Notes under the pieces: generated by a model
What the model was told of the DNA's origin: nothing
Database searches by the model: none
Seen by the model: only the letters and a program-made list of their open reading frames with translations
Shown: one piece after another, positions 9,401 through 18,300 of the stretch
Numbering within the stretch: the stretch's first letter is position 1
How the letters are laid out: every line of letters begins with the position of its first letter
Assembly (NCBI GenBank): GCA_024434115.1
Contig: QMIT01000006.1
Location: forward strand, 320,719 to 384,718
Origin: Chloroflexota bacterium
GTDB lineage: Bacteria > Chloroflexota > Anaerolineae > Aggregatilineales > J027
DNA length: 64,000 bases
Direction of reading: 5' to 3'
Translations under genes and position numbers: made by a program

Positions 9401-10551
9401 TAACCTCTACCCCGCCGACTCAAAATAATCAACACAAGGAATACCGGCCCCCCAAATAAGGCGGTGACAATACCCACCGGCACTTCGGTTGGGATGGCAA
9501 CGGTACGTGCCCACAAATCCGCCGCGATCATCAAAATCGCCCCCGTCAACACACTGGCAGGCAGCACAATACGATGATCTGGCCCGGTAAAAAATCGAAT
9601 GAGATGCGGCACAACCAATCCCACAAACCCGATGATCCCAGCAAAGGCCACCGAGACCCCCACGGTCATCGCCGCCAACGCTACACAAATCATGCGCAGT
9701 CGTTCGGCATTGACTCCCAAGTGCTGTGCCTCAGCCTCCCCCAACGTCATAAGATTGAGTTGACGGGCGAGGAAGGGCAAAATCACCACACTCAGCACGG
9801 TAAAGGGCACAACCACATACACATCGCGCCAGAAGATTTCCGCAAAACTGCCTAACGTCCAAAACACAATATCGTTGACTTCCCGGATGTCGCTGATAAA
9901 GGTCGCTAGTCCAATAAAGGCGCTTGCCATTGTATTGATGGCTAACCCGATCAGCAGCAAACTCGTGCTATCGGTGCGTCCCTGCCAACGGGCCAATCGA
10001 AACACCCCGAAAGTGGTGATGAGCGCCGCAGTAAAAGCAAACAGCGATTGGGTCAGCCGTGCCAATGCCGGAGCGTCGGAATGGAGTACATCCCCAATAT
10101 TGACCCCTAACAAAATCGCCGTCACCGCGCCAACCGCCGCCCCACTCGAAGCGCCAATCAAGCCGGGGTCTGCCAATGGATTGCGTAACGCGCCTTGTAG
10201 GGCCGTCCCCGCAATCGCCAGACTCGCCCCCACCAACCCCGCCATAATCACACGCGGCCAACGGATTTCCCGAATCAATGCCGCATCGCGTTGGATACAG
10301 GACTGACCGGGGAGGCATCGCGCCGTATAATCGAGACCGCTGTCGTAATCGAGATGCAGCTTTTCGGCAATCGCATCTACCGACACTTTAAAAACGACAT
10401 CACGTTGAATACGGACTGCCCCGGTGCTGACCGCGCTGAGACTGATAAACACCAAGATCATCAACAGCACCAGCAAAAAGACAATTCGGACAGGGAACAG
10501 GCGAGTGTAACGCTGAGTCGTCGCCTGCCAGACGGCAAGTTTCCCAATCAA
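9400..10551 (-). CDS. hmuU: FecCD-family ABC permease (HmuU/BtuC type)
   Basis: A 383-residue inner-membrane permease with about ten helices. Family landmarks include LAIAGTALQGALRNPLADPGLIGASSGAAVGAV, GLAINTMASAFIGL, FWTLGSFAE, and VAFAGIIGFVGLVVPHLIRFFTGPDHR. It forms a homodimer with two HmuV subunits. A periplasm-facing loop after the first helix is longer than usual and has two Cys (ARCLPGQSCIQRD). It overlaps the substrate-binding gene by 4 nt and the ATPase gene by 1 nt, so hmuT-hmuU-hmuV form one translational unit. Confidence 0.9.
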   Translation of the reverse strand: MIGKLAVWQATTQRYTRLFPVRIVFLLVLLMILVFISLSAVSTGAVRIQRDVVFKVSVDAIAEKLHLDYDSGLDYTARCLPGQSCIQRDAALIREIRWPRVIMAGLVGASLAIAGTALQGALRNPLADPGLIGASSGAAVGAVTAILLGVNIGDVLHSDAPALARLTQSLFAFTAALITTFGVFRLARWQGRTDSTSLLLIGLAINTMASAFIGLATFISDIREVNDIVFWTLGSFAEIFWRDVYVVVPFTVLSVVILPFLARQLNLMTLGEAEAQHLGVNAERLRMICVALAAMTVGVSVAFAGIIGFVGLVVPHLIRFFTGPDHRIVLPASVLTGAILMIAADLWARTVAIPTEVPVGIVTALFGGPVFLVLIILSRRGRG

Positions 10552-11825
10552 TTGGCGGCCTTTCGTGCGATGAGGGCCTCACCACGACCCGGTACCCCCA
10601 GCGCCGCCGCAATTTCGGCAATATCCGCTGTATCATTGACCACGACTACCGTATAGCCCGCCTCGCGCCAACTAGCCCAATCCGCTGACTGGGTGGCGAC
10701 AATCAGACTACCTTCGACGGGGGTATCCAAGATTTCGGCAGGGAAACCAAGCTCCTGCACCGTCCCCAACAGGGTTTCATCGGTGGCATATATTTCCACA
10801 GGTGTTGCTACCAGCACTTCAGCCCCTGTCGTATCGGTGTAACGATAAGGATAGGGCATGTCCATTTCCCATGTCATCGTTGGATGCACTTGTGCGGCTA
10901 AGGCGAGGGCGGCTAATCCGGTACGGGTAGACATGCCGAGGATAAATTGGTCATCAAACACCAGAATGTGGTCGTTTTGGGCGGCGGGAGTATCCCCAAC
11001 GCCGGGGAGTTCTTTGACCTTATCCAACCCACCTGCGCTGTCTACACTACCCTGAAACATGACGATGTATTCAGGATAGGCGTTTAGCATGACTTCGGCA
11101 CTCAATGGCATATAACCAACTACGCCTGCCGCCGCCCCCACATCAATACCCCTTACCGTGTTAATCAAATCATAGGCGGGGGTGTTGGTGCCGGAGACTA
11201 ATTGCAGGGTGCGTCCTCGTACATACAAAAACAGGATGGTGGGTTCTTCCGTGACATTGGCAACAGCGGTTTTGGCCCATTCAATTTCACGGGCGACTTG
11301 GGTTCGGAGTGCCTCGCCTTGTTGGGGGACACCGAGCGCCGCCGCGACCATCGTAATTTTATTTAAGGGTAGGTCAATTCCACTCTCAGAATCATCGGGG
11401 ATTATGACCACCGGGATATTGAGGGCACGGAGTTGGTCAAATACACTGGCCGGGCTGCATGTTTCGGTGCAGAAAAAAACGGTTGGGTTCACCGCCGCAA
11501 TCGGTTCAACCGCCAAGCGCCGTGCAAAGCCAATTTCAGGGATGCGATCTAACAAGTCTTCGGGGTAGGTCGAGCTAATGTCAATCCCGACCAATTTATC
11601 CTCAAAACCAAGCGCGGCAATAATTTCCGTGACGTCGCCGCTGCCGGATGCAATGGCATCAATGGACTCAATGGTTACTTCGTTGCCCGTAGCGTCGGTA
11701 ATCGTAATCGGGAAGGCCGTTCCGCCATCTTGGGCTTGGGAATGATGGGGGGGATTGGTGAACACCAACAGTGAAAGCGCCATCACCATCAGCGACCAAT
11801 GGCGAAGTTTTAATTGGCGTATCAT
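10548..11825 (-). CDS. hmuT: HmuT-like substrate-binding protein
   Basis: A 425-residue exported binding protein of the heme/cobalamin/siderophore class. The N-terminal signal (LMVMALSLLVFTNPPHHSQAQ) has no lipobox Cys. The core follows HmuT: ITITDATGNEVTI, SGSGDVTEIIAALGFEDKLVGIDISSTYPE, then EIGFARRLAVEPIAAVNPTVFF. HmuT proteins are usually about 300 residues. Here the extra C-terminal part ends with AAALGVPGRGEAL, a near copy of AAALGVPQQGEAL in the core, which suggests partial internal duplication. Heme is the best guess; cobalamin is possible. It is first in the hmuTUV operon. Confidence 0.8.
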   Translation of the reverse strand: MIRQLKLRHWSLMVMALSLLVFTNPPHHSQAQDGGTAFPITITDATGNEVTIESIDAIASGSGDVTEIIAALGFEDKLVGIDISSTYPEDLLDRIPEIGFARRLAVEPIAAVNPTVFFCTETCSPASVFDQLRALNIPVVIIPDDSESGIDLPLNKITMVAAALGVPQQGEALRTQVAREIEWAKTAVANVTEEPTILFLYVRGRTLQLVSGTNTPAYDLINTVRGIDVGAAAGVVGYMPLSAEVMLNAYPEYIVMFQGSVDSAGGLDKVKELPGVGDTPAAQNDHILVFDDQFILGMSTRTGLAALALAAQVHPTMTWEMDMPYPYRYTDTTGAEVLVATPVEIYATDETLLGTVQELGFPAEILDTPVEGSLIVATQSADWASWREAGYTVVVVNDTADIAEIAAALGVPGRGEALIARKAAN

Positions 11826-11864
11826 GGCTTATTCCTCAAAGAATGGGTTTGCCTCTACACAAAA

Positions 11865-11892
11865 TAGGGGTGGTTATTTTACCCCACCCCTA
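11865..11892 (-). terminator. Terminator-like hairpin after the toroid gene
   Basis: A 9-bp stem (TAGGGGTGG/CCACCCCTA, 10-nt loop) is followed on the minus strand by ATTTTGTG. It separates the upstream toroid gene from hmuT, so the two may be transcribed separately or with attenuated read-through. Confidence 0.5.
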
Positions 11893-11938
11893 CGATTTTA
11901 CACTGCCCACAAATGGCGGTGTCAGTATCAAATGTCAA

Positions 11939-13261
11939 TTAATTTCCAGCACGCGCCTGCACGTCTTCGGGCAGTTGGGCCAATACATCGGCGGGCAGCA
12001 GACCAATGGCGACATCGGATAGGTTCGTCCAGAAATCGGGTTCATGGTCAGCCAGCCACAGCAGCACATCGGCGGTCATAAATTGCTCAATCAGGAAGGG
12101 GGTATAGGTATATTCCGCCGTCCAGTTGATGATCTGTACGCCGAATAGTTCATCGCCGTTAAAGGGGTCAACCACCGTCACCAAGAAATCATCGGCGGTG
12201 TCCAGTTCAGCCATGCCAAAACCACCCGCCACGACTGCCCAATTGGGGTCGAGGGCTGGACCTTCTTCAGCCGCCGCAGTATCCCCACCGTCGCTGGTTT
12301 CGCCGCCATCACTGGTCGGTAATCCCGCGCCGAGGTCAGCCCACACCACACCCCGGAAGACCTGTACGGCTAAGGCGGTGGACATGATGTTAGCGACAGG
12401 AATGCTGCCATCCCCAAACGTGACTTCGCCTGTTTCAAAATTAATGAAGCCGAACAGTGTATTTTCAGGGTTGCCCCAGTTGGCAAGGTCTTCACCAGCG
12501 GCCAACAAGGTTTGGATGACAATAGCCGTGGCGAATGGATCAGCAGTCCCTGTATCGGCAAAGCTAAAGGCCCAACCGCCATCTTCTTTTTGATTGGCTT
12601 TCAAATACTCAAGGGCTTTGGCAAGCGCGTCGGTTTCACCAGCAGCCGCCAATACCTGCGCACAAATAGCGGTTTCTTCAACGGTTGAACTGCTCACCAC
12701 GTCGCCAGCAGGTTCTTCGGTGGCGTCAGTTTCGCCAGTGGGTTGTTCTTCGGGAGTACCATAGCCGCCATCTTCATTTTGCAGCATCCCCAAACCCATA
12801 ATTGCGGTAGAGGGGAATTCTTGGCCCAATGCTGGTAGGGCGACTAGCCCAAAGCACAGTTCGGTGATGTCTTCACCACGCGATTGCATCAATGTTTCAG
12901 TAAAAGTAGCCAGCAACTGCCCTTCGGCAAATGTGGTGACGTCACCACCTGTTTCCGCTACTGCAATGAGAATCGTCGCCGCAGTATCCACACTTGGGGG
13001 TTCTTCGGCAGAAATGAGTGCTACGACTTCACTTTCCATCCATGCCAGCGCCGCACTGGTGTCTTCCCCTAATGCTGAGAGACTGATAATAGCCTGCGCG
13101 GTGGCGTTGAGATCGTTTTCCCAACTGCCATTTTCGAGTTGTTGACTCTTTAAATATTCACCTGTTATAACGGCTGGGTCGCCGCCTTGCGCCTGAACAC
13201 TGCCCAACGTCGGGACAGCCATCAACAAAACGACCAAAATCATCAGGGCAATCTTACGCAT
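11939..13261 (-). CDS. Exported alpha/alpha-toroid repeat protein (prenyltransferase/transcobalamin-like)
   Basis: A 440-residue exported protein. The signal peptide is MRKIALMILVVLLMAVPTLGSVQAQ. The body has repeated helix pairs with YLKxxQxxxGSW and LQNEDGGYG / LKANQKEDGGWAF motifs, the alpha/alpha-barrel pattern of prenyltransferases, terpene cyclases and transcobalamin/intrinsic-factor domains. The DxDD motif of cyclases is absent, so it is probably a binding protein rather than an enzyme. An acidic Gly/Thr-rich linker leads to a C-terminal domain of about 100 residues. The start at 13261 fits the signal peptide. It lies directly upstream of hmuTUV, which suggests ligand capture for that importer. 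Confidence 0.65.
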   Translation of the reverse strand: MRKIALMILVVLLMAVPTLGSVQAQGGDPAVITGEYLKSQQLENGSWENDLNATAQAIISLSALGEDTSAALAWMESEVVALISAEEPPSVDTAATILIAVAETGGDVTTFAEGQLLATFTETLMQSRGEDITELCFGLVALPALGQEFPSTAIMGLGMLQNEDGGYGTPEEQPTGETDATEEPAGDVVSSSTVEETAICAQVLAAAGETDALAKALEYLKANQKEDGGWAFSFADTGTADPFATAIVIQTLLAAGEDLANWGNPENTLFGFINFETGEVTFGDGSIPVANIMSTALAVQVFRGVVWADLGAGLPTSDGGETSDGGDTAAAEEGPALDPNWAVVAGGFGMAELDTADDFLVTVVDPFNGDELFGVQIINWTAEYTYTPFLIEQFMTADVLLWLADHEPDFWTNLSDVAIGLLPADVLAQLPEDVQARAGN

Positions 13262-13381
13262 GAAATTCTGTGACCTTTCTTGATTGTATGGGGTGCATTG
13301 GTTGTGTTTTTTGAAACATGGGTAGCCTTTATAGTAGACCAACCACCAAAATCTATGCAAACCTATGTGAAACTATGCACG

Positions 13382-13409
13382 ATTATACACATGCCTCGGT
13401 CTCATGCAA
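13382..13409 (-). promoter_or_regulatory. Sigma-70-type promoter of the toroid gene
   Basis: On the minus strand, TTGCAT (13409-13404) and a perfect TATAAT (13387-13382) are separated by 16 nt. The leader to the ATG at 13261 would be about 115 nt. I looked for a cobalamin riboswitch in that leader and saw none. Confidence 0.6.
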
Positions 13410-13414
13410 GACAT

Positions 13415-14464
13415 TTATAATTGTTGAAGTGCCCATGCTGCATGTTCGCGTACCGACGGCGATTCGTCGTTCTCAGCGAGACCCCGCAGCACCCCCAAAA
13501 ATTCACCCTGCCCTGAATTGCCAGCCGCCACACACGCATTCCGCACCAGTCGCGCCCTGCCAATGCGTAAAATGGGCGATTGGGCAAACTGTTCACTGAA
13601 TGTTTCATCGGTCAGCATCAATAGCTCCATCAGCGGTGGGGCAATTTGGTCAGGTGTGGCAGGGAAAAAATCAGTTTCTAGGGTCTGCACAGCAAAACGA
13701 TTCCAAGGGCATACTTGCTGGCAGACATCACAGCCATACACCCAATTGCCCATTTGAGGACGCAGGTCAATAGGAATAGTGTTTTTCAACTCAATGGTCA
13801 GATAACTGATACATTTACGGGCATCCAAAACATAGGGCTGCGGAAAAGCGTTAGTTGGGCAGTGATTTAGACAGCGGATGCAACTGCCACACATCGTTTC
13901 GCGGTGAGGTGTGTCATATTCATCAAATGCAAAGGTGGTCAGGATTTCTCCAAGAAAAAAATGCGACCCAGCCCGGGGGTGAATCAACATCGTGTTTTTG
14001 CCGATAAACCCCAGTCCAGCTTGTTGGGCATGACTGCGCTCCAAAATCGGCCCGGTATCCACATACACCCGGCACTGCATCGCCTCATCGGGCGGAAGTT
14101 GGGCACGTAGCCATCCCGCCAATTGTTCCAAGCGTGGTGTCATGATTTCATGATAATCCACGCCCCACGCATAATTGGAAATCCGTCCTCGCATGGGGTC
14201 ATTTAACAGATGGGAAGGCGGTTGCAGCGTGGAATAATCCAACGCGACGATGATGAGCGAATGTGCATGGGGGAGAATTACCGATAAATCTTGGCGACGG
14301 GCGATACGATCCGGGCGTGCCAGATAACCCATTTCGCCATATTGTTGGACTTCGACCCATTTCAAATAAGCATTCAACGTGGGGGATGGGTGAGCCGGGG
14401 TGACACCGATGCGATTAAAACTGAGGCGGACGGCTTCTTGTTTAAGGGCAGTGACCAGCGACAT
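13415..14464 (-). CDS. queG: Epoxyqueuosine reductase QueG
   Basis: A 349-residue cytosolic enzyme that reduces epoxyqueuosine to queuosine in tRNA, using cobalamin and two [4Fe-4S] clusters. The catalytic Asp is in YVDTGPILERSHA (D136). Cluster ligands are CGSCIRCLNHCP (C192, C195, C198, C202) and C218 with CDVCQQVCPWN (C245, C248, C252). The C-terminal HEAT-like part ends in SVREHAAWALQQL. Length and motifs are typical. QueG needs cobalamin, which makes the neighbouring importer and toroid protein interesting as possible cobalamin-uptake genes, although the toroid gene has its own promoter. Confidence 0.93.
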   Translation of the reverse strand: MSLVTALKQEAVRLSFNRIGVTPAHPSPTLNAYLKWVEVQQYGEMGYLARPDRIARRQDLSVILPHAHSLIIVALDYSTLQPPSHLLNDPMRGRISNYAWGVDYHEIMTPRLEQLAGWLRAQLPPDEAMQCRVYVDTGPILERSHAQQAGLGFIGKNTMLIHPRAGSHFFLGEILTTFAFDEYDTPHRETMCGSCIRCLNHCPTNAFPQPYVLDARKCISYLTIELKNTIPIDLRPQMGNWVYGCDVCQQVCPWNRFAVQTLETDFFPATPDQIAPPLMELLMLTDETFSEQFAQSPILRIGRARLVRNACVAAGNSGQGEFLGVLRGLAENDESPSVREHAAWALQQL

Positions 14465-14521
14465 GTGGTTTAAATCCCGTTCCCCTCACCGAATAGGCAA
14501 GGGGATAGGGTCAGATTTGAA

Positions 14522-15175
14522 TTAGCGGCCTGTCCAATAACGCTCTTCACGCCAGACATTCGCCGTGTTGCTATAACCCGCATTTTCCCAAAAACCGGGG
14601 TGATCTTCGGCGGTGAATTCCAACCCTTCCAGCCATTTACCACCCTTCCAAAGATAGCGATCCGTTTCGGCTTTTTGGCCCGGTATTGCCCCCATTAATC
14701 CCCGCAGTGGATAGCCATGATCCGGTTCAAGCACATGACCGTCATAGTGCGTTGCCAGCAAGAAATTTTCCGACAGCACGGCGTCGAGGCTGGTGTTGGT
14801 GGTGTAACCATAGGCACAGTGTTGAATGCAGAATTTGGCTTCAGACTTAATTTTGAGCAACCCCGCCTCAATTAAATCTTGTAGATGCACGCCTTCCCAT
14901 TCCATATCAAATTTGCTCCAACGGGTGACACAGTGCAGATCGAGCGTGACCTTGCGACGCGGTAGTTGATTAAACTGCACCCAATTCCAAGTGCGTTCTT
15001 CTTCAACAAGGCCCGTAATGCGAAATATCCATTTGTCCAAATTGTGGTAAGGTGGCACTGGGCCGTAGTGTAGCACCGGAAATTTTAGGGTAAGCGATTG
15101 ACCGGGAGGGAGACGACCTTCTTTTTTGATTTGACCTTCAGCATCGCGCCGATCTTTAAAATCATTCCACATCAT
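14522..15175 (-). CDS. Sulfite-oxidase-like molybdopterin protein
   Basis: A 217-residue member of the sulfite oxidase-like/YedY family that binds molybdopterin. The Mo-ligand cysteine is in the conserved DLHCVTRWSKFD motif (C82), followed by W-G--L-DLIE and QHCAYGYTTN, and the HGYPLRGLMGAIPG segment typical of the fold. There is no Tat signal and no C-terminal dimerisation domain, so it belongs to the short cytosolic form whose substrate is unknown. It is followed by queG 57 nt downstream on the same strand. Confidence 0.85.
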   Translation of the reverse strand: MMWNDFKDRRDAEGQIKKEGRLPPGQSLTLKFPVLHYGPVPPYHNLDKWIFRITGLVEEERTWNWVQFNQLPRRKVTLDLHCVTRWSKFDMEWEGVHLQDLIEAGLLKIKSEAKFCIQHCAYGYTTNTSLDAVLSENFLLATHYDGHVLEPDHGYPLRGLMGAIPGQKAETDRYLWKGGKWLEGLEFTAEDHPGFWENAGYSNTANVWREERYWTGR

Positions 15176-15302
15176 GGGACTCCATCATTGATTGACCAAC
15201 GAATGATTAGCTAGGGAATAATGACTTGAGGATTTGTCCAACATCTAGGGTACTTGTTACAAGGATAACGCAAAATTGTTAGGATTTTCTTAAAAAATAG
15301 CT

Positions 15303-15331
15303 TTGCAATCAAGGCCACCAACGACTAAGAT
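15303..15331 (+). promoter_or_regulatory. Promoter of the membrane-anchored protein / macro-TIR pair
   Basis: TTGCAA (15303-15308) and TAAGAT (15326-15331) are spaced by 17 nt, about 48 nt before the ATG at 15380. Confidence 0.5.
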
Positions 15332-15379
15332 AAGAGACCGTTCTTAACCACGATCATAGCACCAACAGGTTAACGACCC

Positions 15380-16675
15380 ATGAAAAACAAGAGACAACGA
15401 CGCCGTGTCCGCACGCAGTACCTTATTACGGCTGGACTCGGCTTGGCAGTAACTTTAATTTTTATCATTCAAGCGGTGTTTCCTATCAACGATGACGATA
15501 CCAATTCGACTTCATCTACTGCCCAAAGCGATGTTGGAGTCACCCCTGAACCGACTTCGCGGATTGCCCCGACGCCGGAATCGGGTACACCACAAATCAC
15601 CGTGCTTGACCCACACATCAATAGCACGGGTTTGTTCCAATTTTTCCAACCCGGTGATGATTGGTATTTGGAGCGCGACGATTATAACACTGACTATCGG
15701 CGGGCCAGCACAGTCTATATTTCTCCCAGCCGCCTCTCGGTAATCCATGCCTTTTTGGAAATCGGCACCAACTATACTACGTTGCAAGCCGTGAGCGATG
15801 AATTGTTCACCGATGTCTATTTCAACACCGAATGGGGGCAATACAAAAGCTGGCGGTATACCAATCGTGAAGTGTCGAATGGGCTGATTAGCATCGAATT
15901 TGCCCTTGAAGATGACCGCAATGAACTGTTGAAATATATCGCCCGTCAGATTAGCTGGCTCGAAGGCAATTGGCTTTATACCATCCGTATTGTTGTACCC
16001 GACAACAACCCCGTACTGCTGGATCGCCTATTTGAACTGACATCGCCGACCATGATCGGTTATCACAATATTGCGGTGTTCCCCCTGCTCGGCTGGACAG
16101 AGTTCTCTGACCCGTCCCAAGGTATGATGATTAAATTGCAGGAAGTTTGGACACAAGTGAGCGGGTCATCGGGCCGGCCTATCACGTATAGAGGGGCAAC
16201 CTTGACGGAAGGCTACGAAGTGACCATCCAGCGGATCCCCGGTCAACCATTGCAATCGCTCGATGCGGCTCAAGAATGGCTCTCTACATTCCGGCAAGGC
16301 ATCCAAATTATTGAAGGTCGTCCCACCAGCCAAACCTTTGCACAGGGCTATTGGTTCAGCTACACCTACAGCACGGTTGAAGGGGACCCGGTGAGTGCAG
16401 CGGCCTCGCTGCTCAATGATACGGATGGCAATTTATATGTTGCTGAACTCCGCGCCCCCGAACGGGATGTCAATTTCCTTGCGGCGGATTTGACCGAACA
16501 GCGGCTTATCGGTCAGCAGATTATTCAAAGTTTCACGGTTCTCGCACCATTTGGCTATAGCGTTGTCCCCAGCACGGCGGGTCAACCTTCACAGCCATCT
16601 GAAGTACCAACGCAAGATGTCGCCACACCCGAAGCCGATGCCACTGCCGAAACAACCGCCCCCTTTGGTGGATGA
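15380..16675 (+). CDS. Membrane-anchored extracellular protein of unknown function
   Basis: A 431-residue protein with a basic N-terminus (MKNKRQRRRVRTQ), one membrane helix (about residues 14-32) and a Ser/Thr/Pro linker before a globular extracytoplasmic part with many aromatic and beta-prone stretches. The C-terminus is again Pro/Thr-rich. The globular part seems to contain two similar halves (QFFQPGDDWYLERDD... and FSDPSQGMMIKLQEVW...). No known enzyme motif is seen. The next gene starts 12 nt downstream with a good ribosome site, so the two are probably cotranscribed. Confidence 0.6.
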   Translation: MKNKRQRRRVRTQYLITAGLGLAVTLIFIIQAVFPINDDDTNSTSSTAQSDVGVTPEPTSRIAPTPESGTPQITVLDPHINSTGLFQFFQPGDDWYLERDDYNTDYRRASTVYISPSRLSVIHAFLEIGTNYTTLQAVSDELFTDVYFNTEWGQYKSWRYTNREVSNGLISIEFALEDDRNELLKYIARQISWLEGNWLYTIRIVVPDNNPVLLDRLFELTSPTMIGYHNIAVFPLLGWTEFSDPSQGMMIKLQEVWTQVSGSSGRPITYRGATLTEGYEVTIQRIPGQPLQSLDAAQEWLSTFRQGIQIIEGRPTSQTFAQGYWFSYTYSTVEGDPVSAAASLLNDTDGNLYVAELRAPERDVNFLAADLTEQRLIGQQIIQSFTVLAPFGYSVVPSTAGQPSQPSEVPTQDVATPEADATAETTAPFGG

Positions 16676-16687
16676 GAGGATTAAGTT

Positions 16688-17734
16688 ATGCCGGATAGTG
16701 CGATGAAGATGGGTTTTGGCATCGAGATTTTTCAGGGGGACGCCCTCGAATTTGCAGCAGATGTGTTGATTGTCAAAGATGTACGGCATTCGCATGGCCT
16801 TGATTTCAAAATACGCCAGCGCCTTCAACAATCCGGGTTTGTTGCCGATTTAAATAATTGGCACTTGGAAGCCGACGAGTATTTTTTCTCGGACAGTCAT
16901 AACATCGTATCCGCCCAAAAAATCTTGGTGGTTGGCCCGACCAATCGCGCTATTGATAATTACACCGATGTCCGTGAACTCGCCGCTGATATGTTACGGA
17001 TGTTAAAACGCACGGGGGCTAAAATCCAATATGCTGCCACCACCCTACAAGGGGTGAAAACACGGGTAGCATTGGACGAACGAGAAGCCTTCCGTGCGAT
17101 GTTATTAGGCTTCAGTGACGCCTACGAGGAGGGAGAATTCCCGGCGGCGTTGGAATTTATCACCTTCGTGGAGATAGATGAGAACCGCGCCCGATTGATG
17201 CAAGAGGCGTTACAAGACTTTCTTCCCCCCGACCCGGCTGTCGGTGAGGTATTGACCCGCGCTACCCAACAAATTGCTACGATTCTGGCCGGGCAGGAAT
17301 CCTTTGCGCCAGAATTTCAGCGCCCTGAAGCCACCGACACCACGCCGCATGTGTTTGTTGCCATGCCTTTTTCCGACGACTACGACGACCAGTTTTATCT
17401 TGCCATCCGTCCGGCAGTGCAAGACAGCGACCACCTGTGTATCCGCCTTGACCAAACGGAGGCAGCGTTCACTGGTGATATTGTTGAGCAGATTAAAGAA
17501 CGCATCCGCACCGCCAGCCTTGTAATTGCCTTGTTGGATGGTGCAAACCCGAATGTGTATTTAGAGGTCGGTTATGCGTGGGGCGTGGGCACACCGACCA
17601 TGCTGATTGTCCACAAATCGCAGGCCGAAAAAGACCTACCGTTTGATGTGCGGGGTCAGAAATACGTCATCTACGACAAAATCTATAAACTCAAGGATAT
17701 GATCGCCGCCGACCTTAAACATCTGCTTCGCTGA
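16688..17734 (+). CDS. Macro-like domain fused to a TIR / deoxyribosyltransferase-like domain
   Basis: A 348-residue cytosolic protein. Residues about 8-150 (IEIFQGDALEFAADVLIVKD..., ILVVGPTNRAIDNY, AATTLQGVKTRVALDEREAFRAMLLGF) resemble macro domains or the M17 aminopeptidase N-terminal domain, which bind ADP-ribose-like ligands. Residues about 220-345 carry the nucleoside 2-deoxyribosyltransferase/TIR-like pattern: HVFVAMPFSDDYDD, IRLDQTEAAFTGDIVEQI, and NPNVYLEVGYAWGVG, with E293 at the catalytic position of that superfamily. This pairs a possible NAD or nucleotide glycosidase domain with an ADP-ribose-binding fold. GAGG is 8 nt from the ATG. It overlaps the convergent gene by 20 nt. Confidence 0.65.
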   Translation: MPDSAMKMGFGIEIFQGDALEFAADVLIVKDVRHSHGLDFKIRQRLQQSGFVADLNNWHLEADEYFFSDSHNIVSAQKILVVGPTNRAIDNYTDVRELAADMLRMLKRTGAKIQYAATTLQGVKTRVALDEREAFRAMLLGFSDAYEEGEFPAALEFITFVEIDENRARLMQEALQDFLPPDPAVGEVLTRATQQIATILAGQESFAPEFQRPEATDTTPHVFVAMPFSDDYDDQFYLAIRPAVQDSDHLCIRLDQTEAAFTGDIVEQIKERIRTASLVIALLDGANPNVYLEVGYAWGVGTPTMLIVHKSQAEKDLPFDVRGQKYVIYDKIYKLKDMIAADLKHLLR

Positions 17735-18278
17735 GATTGGCAATTCGGTTGTCATTGGGCGGGTAACTCAGGGTATATCTGAATTGAGAATCATCTCTTT
17801 GTAACAATCCGGAATCCCTGAGTTGCTCAAGCAAAGGTAAAATCAATTCTCTCAATTGATGGTAGTGGTTGCTCTCTGGTGCTAAAGGTTTTAATTCATT
17901 CTCCAACCAGACCTTTACTTGGATTAACGATTCATCTTGATACTTCTGCTTCAACAACCACTCCAAATGGTGAACGAACCAGTCTTGATTGAAGGTGTTT
18001 AAATCGTACACGTCCCACTCAATAGGTTCGCCTGTTATGGTGTGAATCAATCTACAACCTCTGCCATGTATAAAGTATTCCCATTGTTTCCCCTCCCCCC
18101 AGTAACCAATTTGAGATGAACGACGATAAGCCAATATGATTGCCACGTCTTCATCTGGGGTTTCCATGAAGAAGTCAGGTCGGAGTTCCTTGAGAGCGTC
18201 CAAGACAATTGTTTGCCGTTGGACAAATCGCTTGACCAAAGTATATATGGCTAACTCAGTGGAGTTCAATTTATTCAT
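17715..18278 (-). CDS. DUF6896-like hypothetical protein
   Basis: A 187-residue soluble protein. The middle segment (WEYFIHGRGCRLIHTITGEPIEWDV) fits my memory of the DUF6896 family signature, in which an HG-GC pattern precedes a TGE motif; some members sit in toxin-immunity contexts. The N-terminus is helical (ELAIYTLVKRFVQRQTIVLDALKEL) and the C-terminus helical and charged. The ribosome site is very strong (AAAGGAGGT close to the ATG), unlike its neighbours. Base composition is also more AT-rich than nearby genes, which may indicate later acquisition. Its 3' end overlaps the macro-TIR gene by 20 nt. Confidence 0.5.
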   Translation of the reverse strand: MNKLNSTELAIYTLVKRFVQRQTIVLDALKELRPDFFMETPDEDVAIILAYRRSSQIGYWGEGKQWEYFIHGRGCRLIHTITGEPIEWDVYDLNTFNQDWFVHHLEWLLKQKYQDESLIQVKVWLENELKPLAPESNHYHQLRELILPLLEQLRDSGLLQRDDSQFRYTLSYPPNDNRIANLSEADV

Positions 18279-18300
18279 GTGATACCTCCTTTAAGCCATT

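Noticed and set aside
13262..13400. Cobalamin riboswitch upstream of the toroid gene
   Set aside because: The leader is only about 115 nt and no B12 box or matching architecture could be read.
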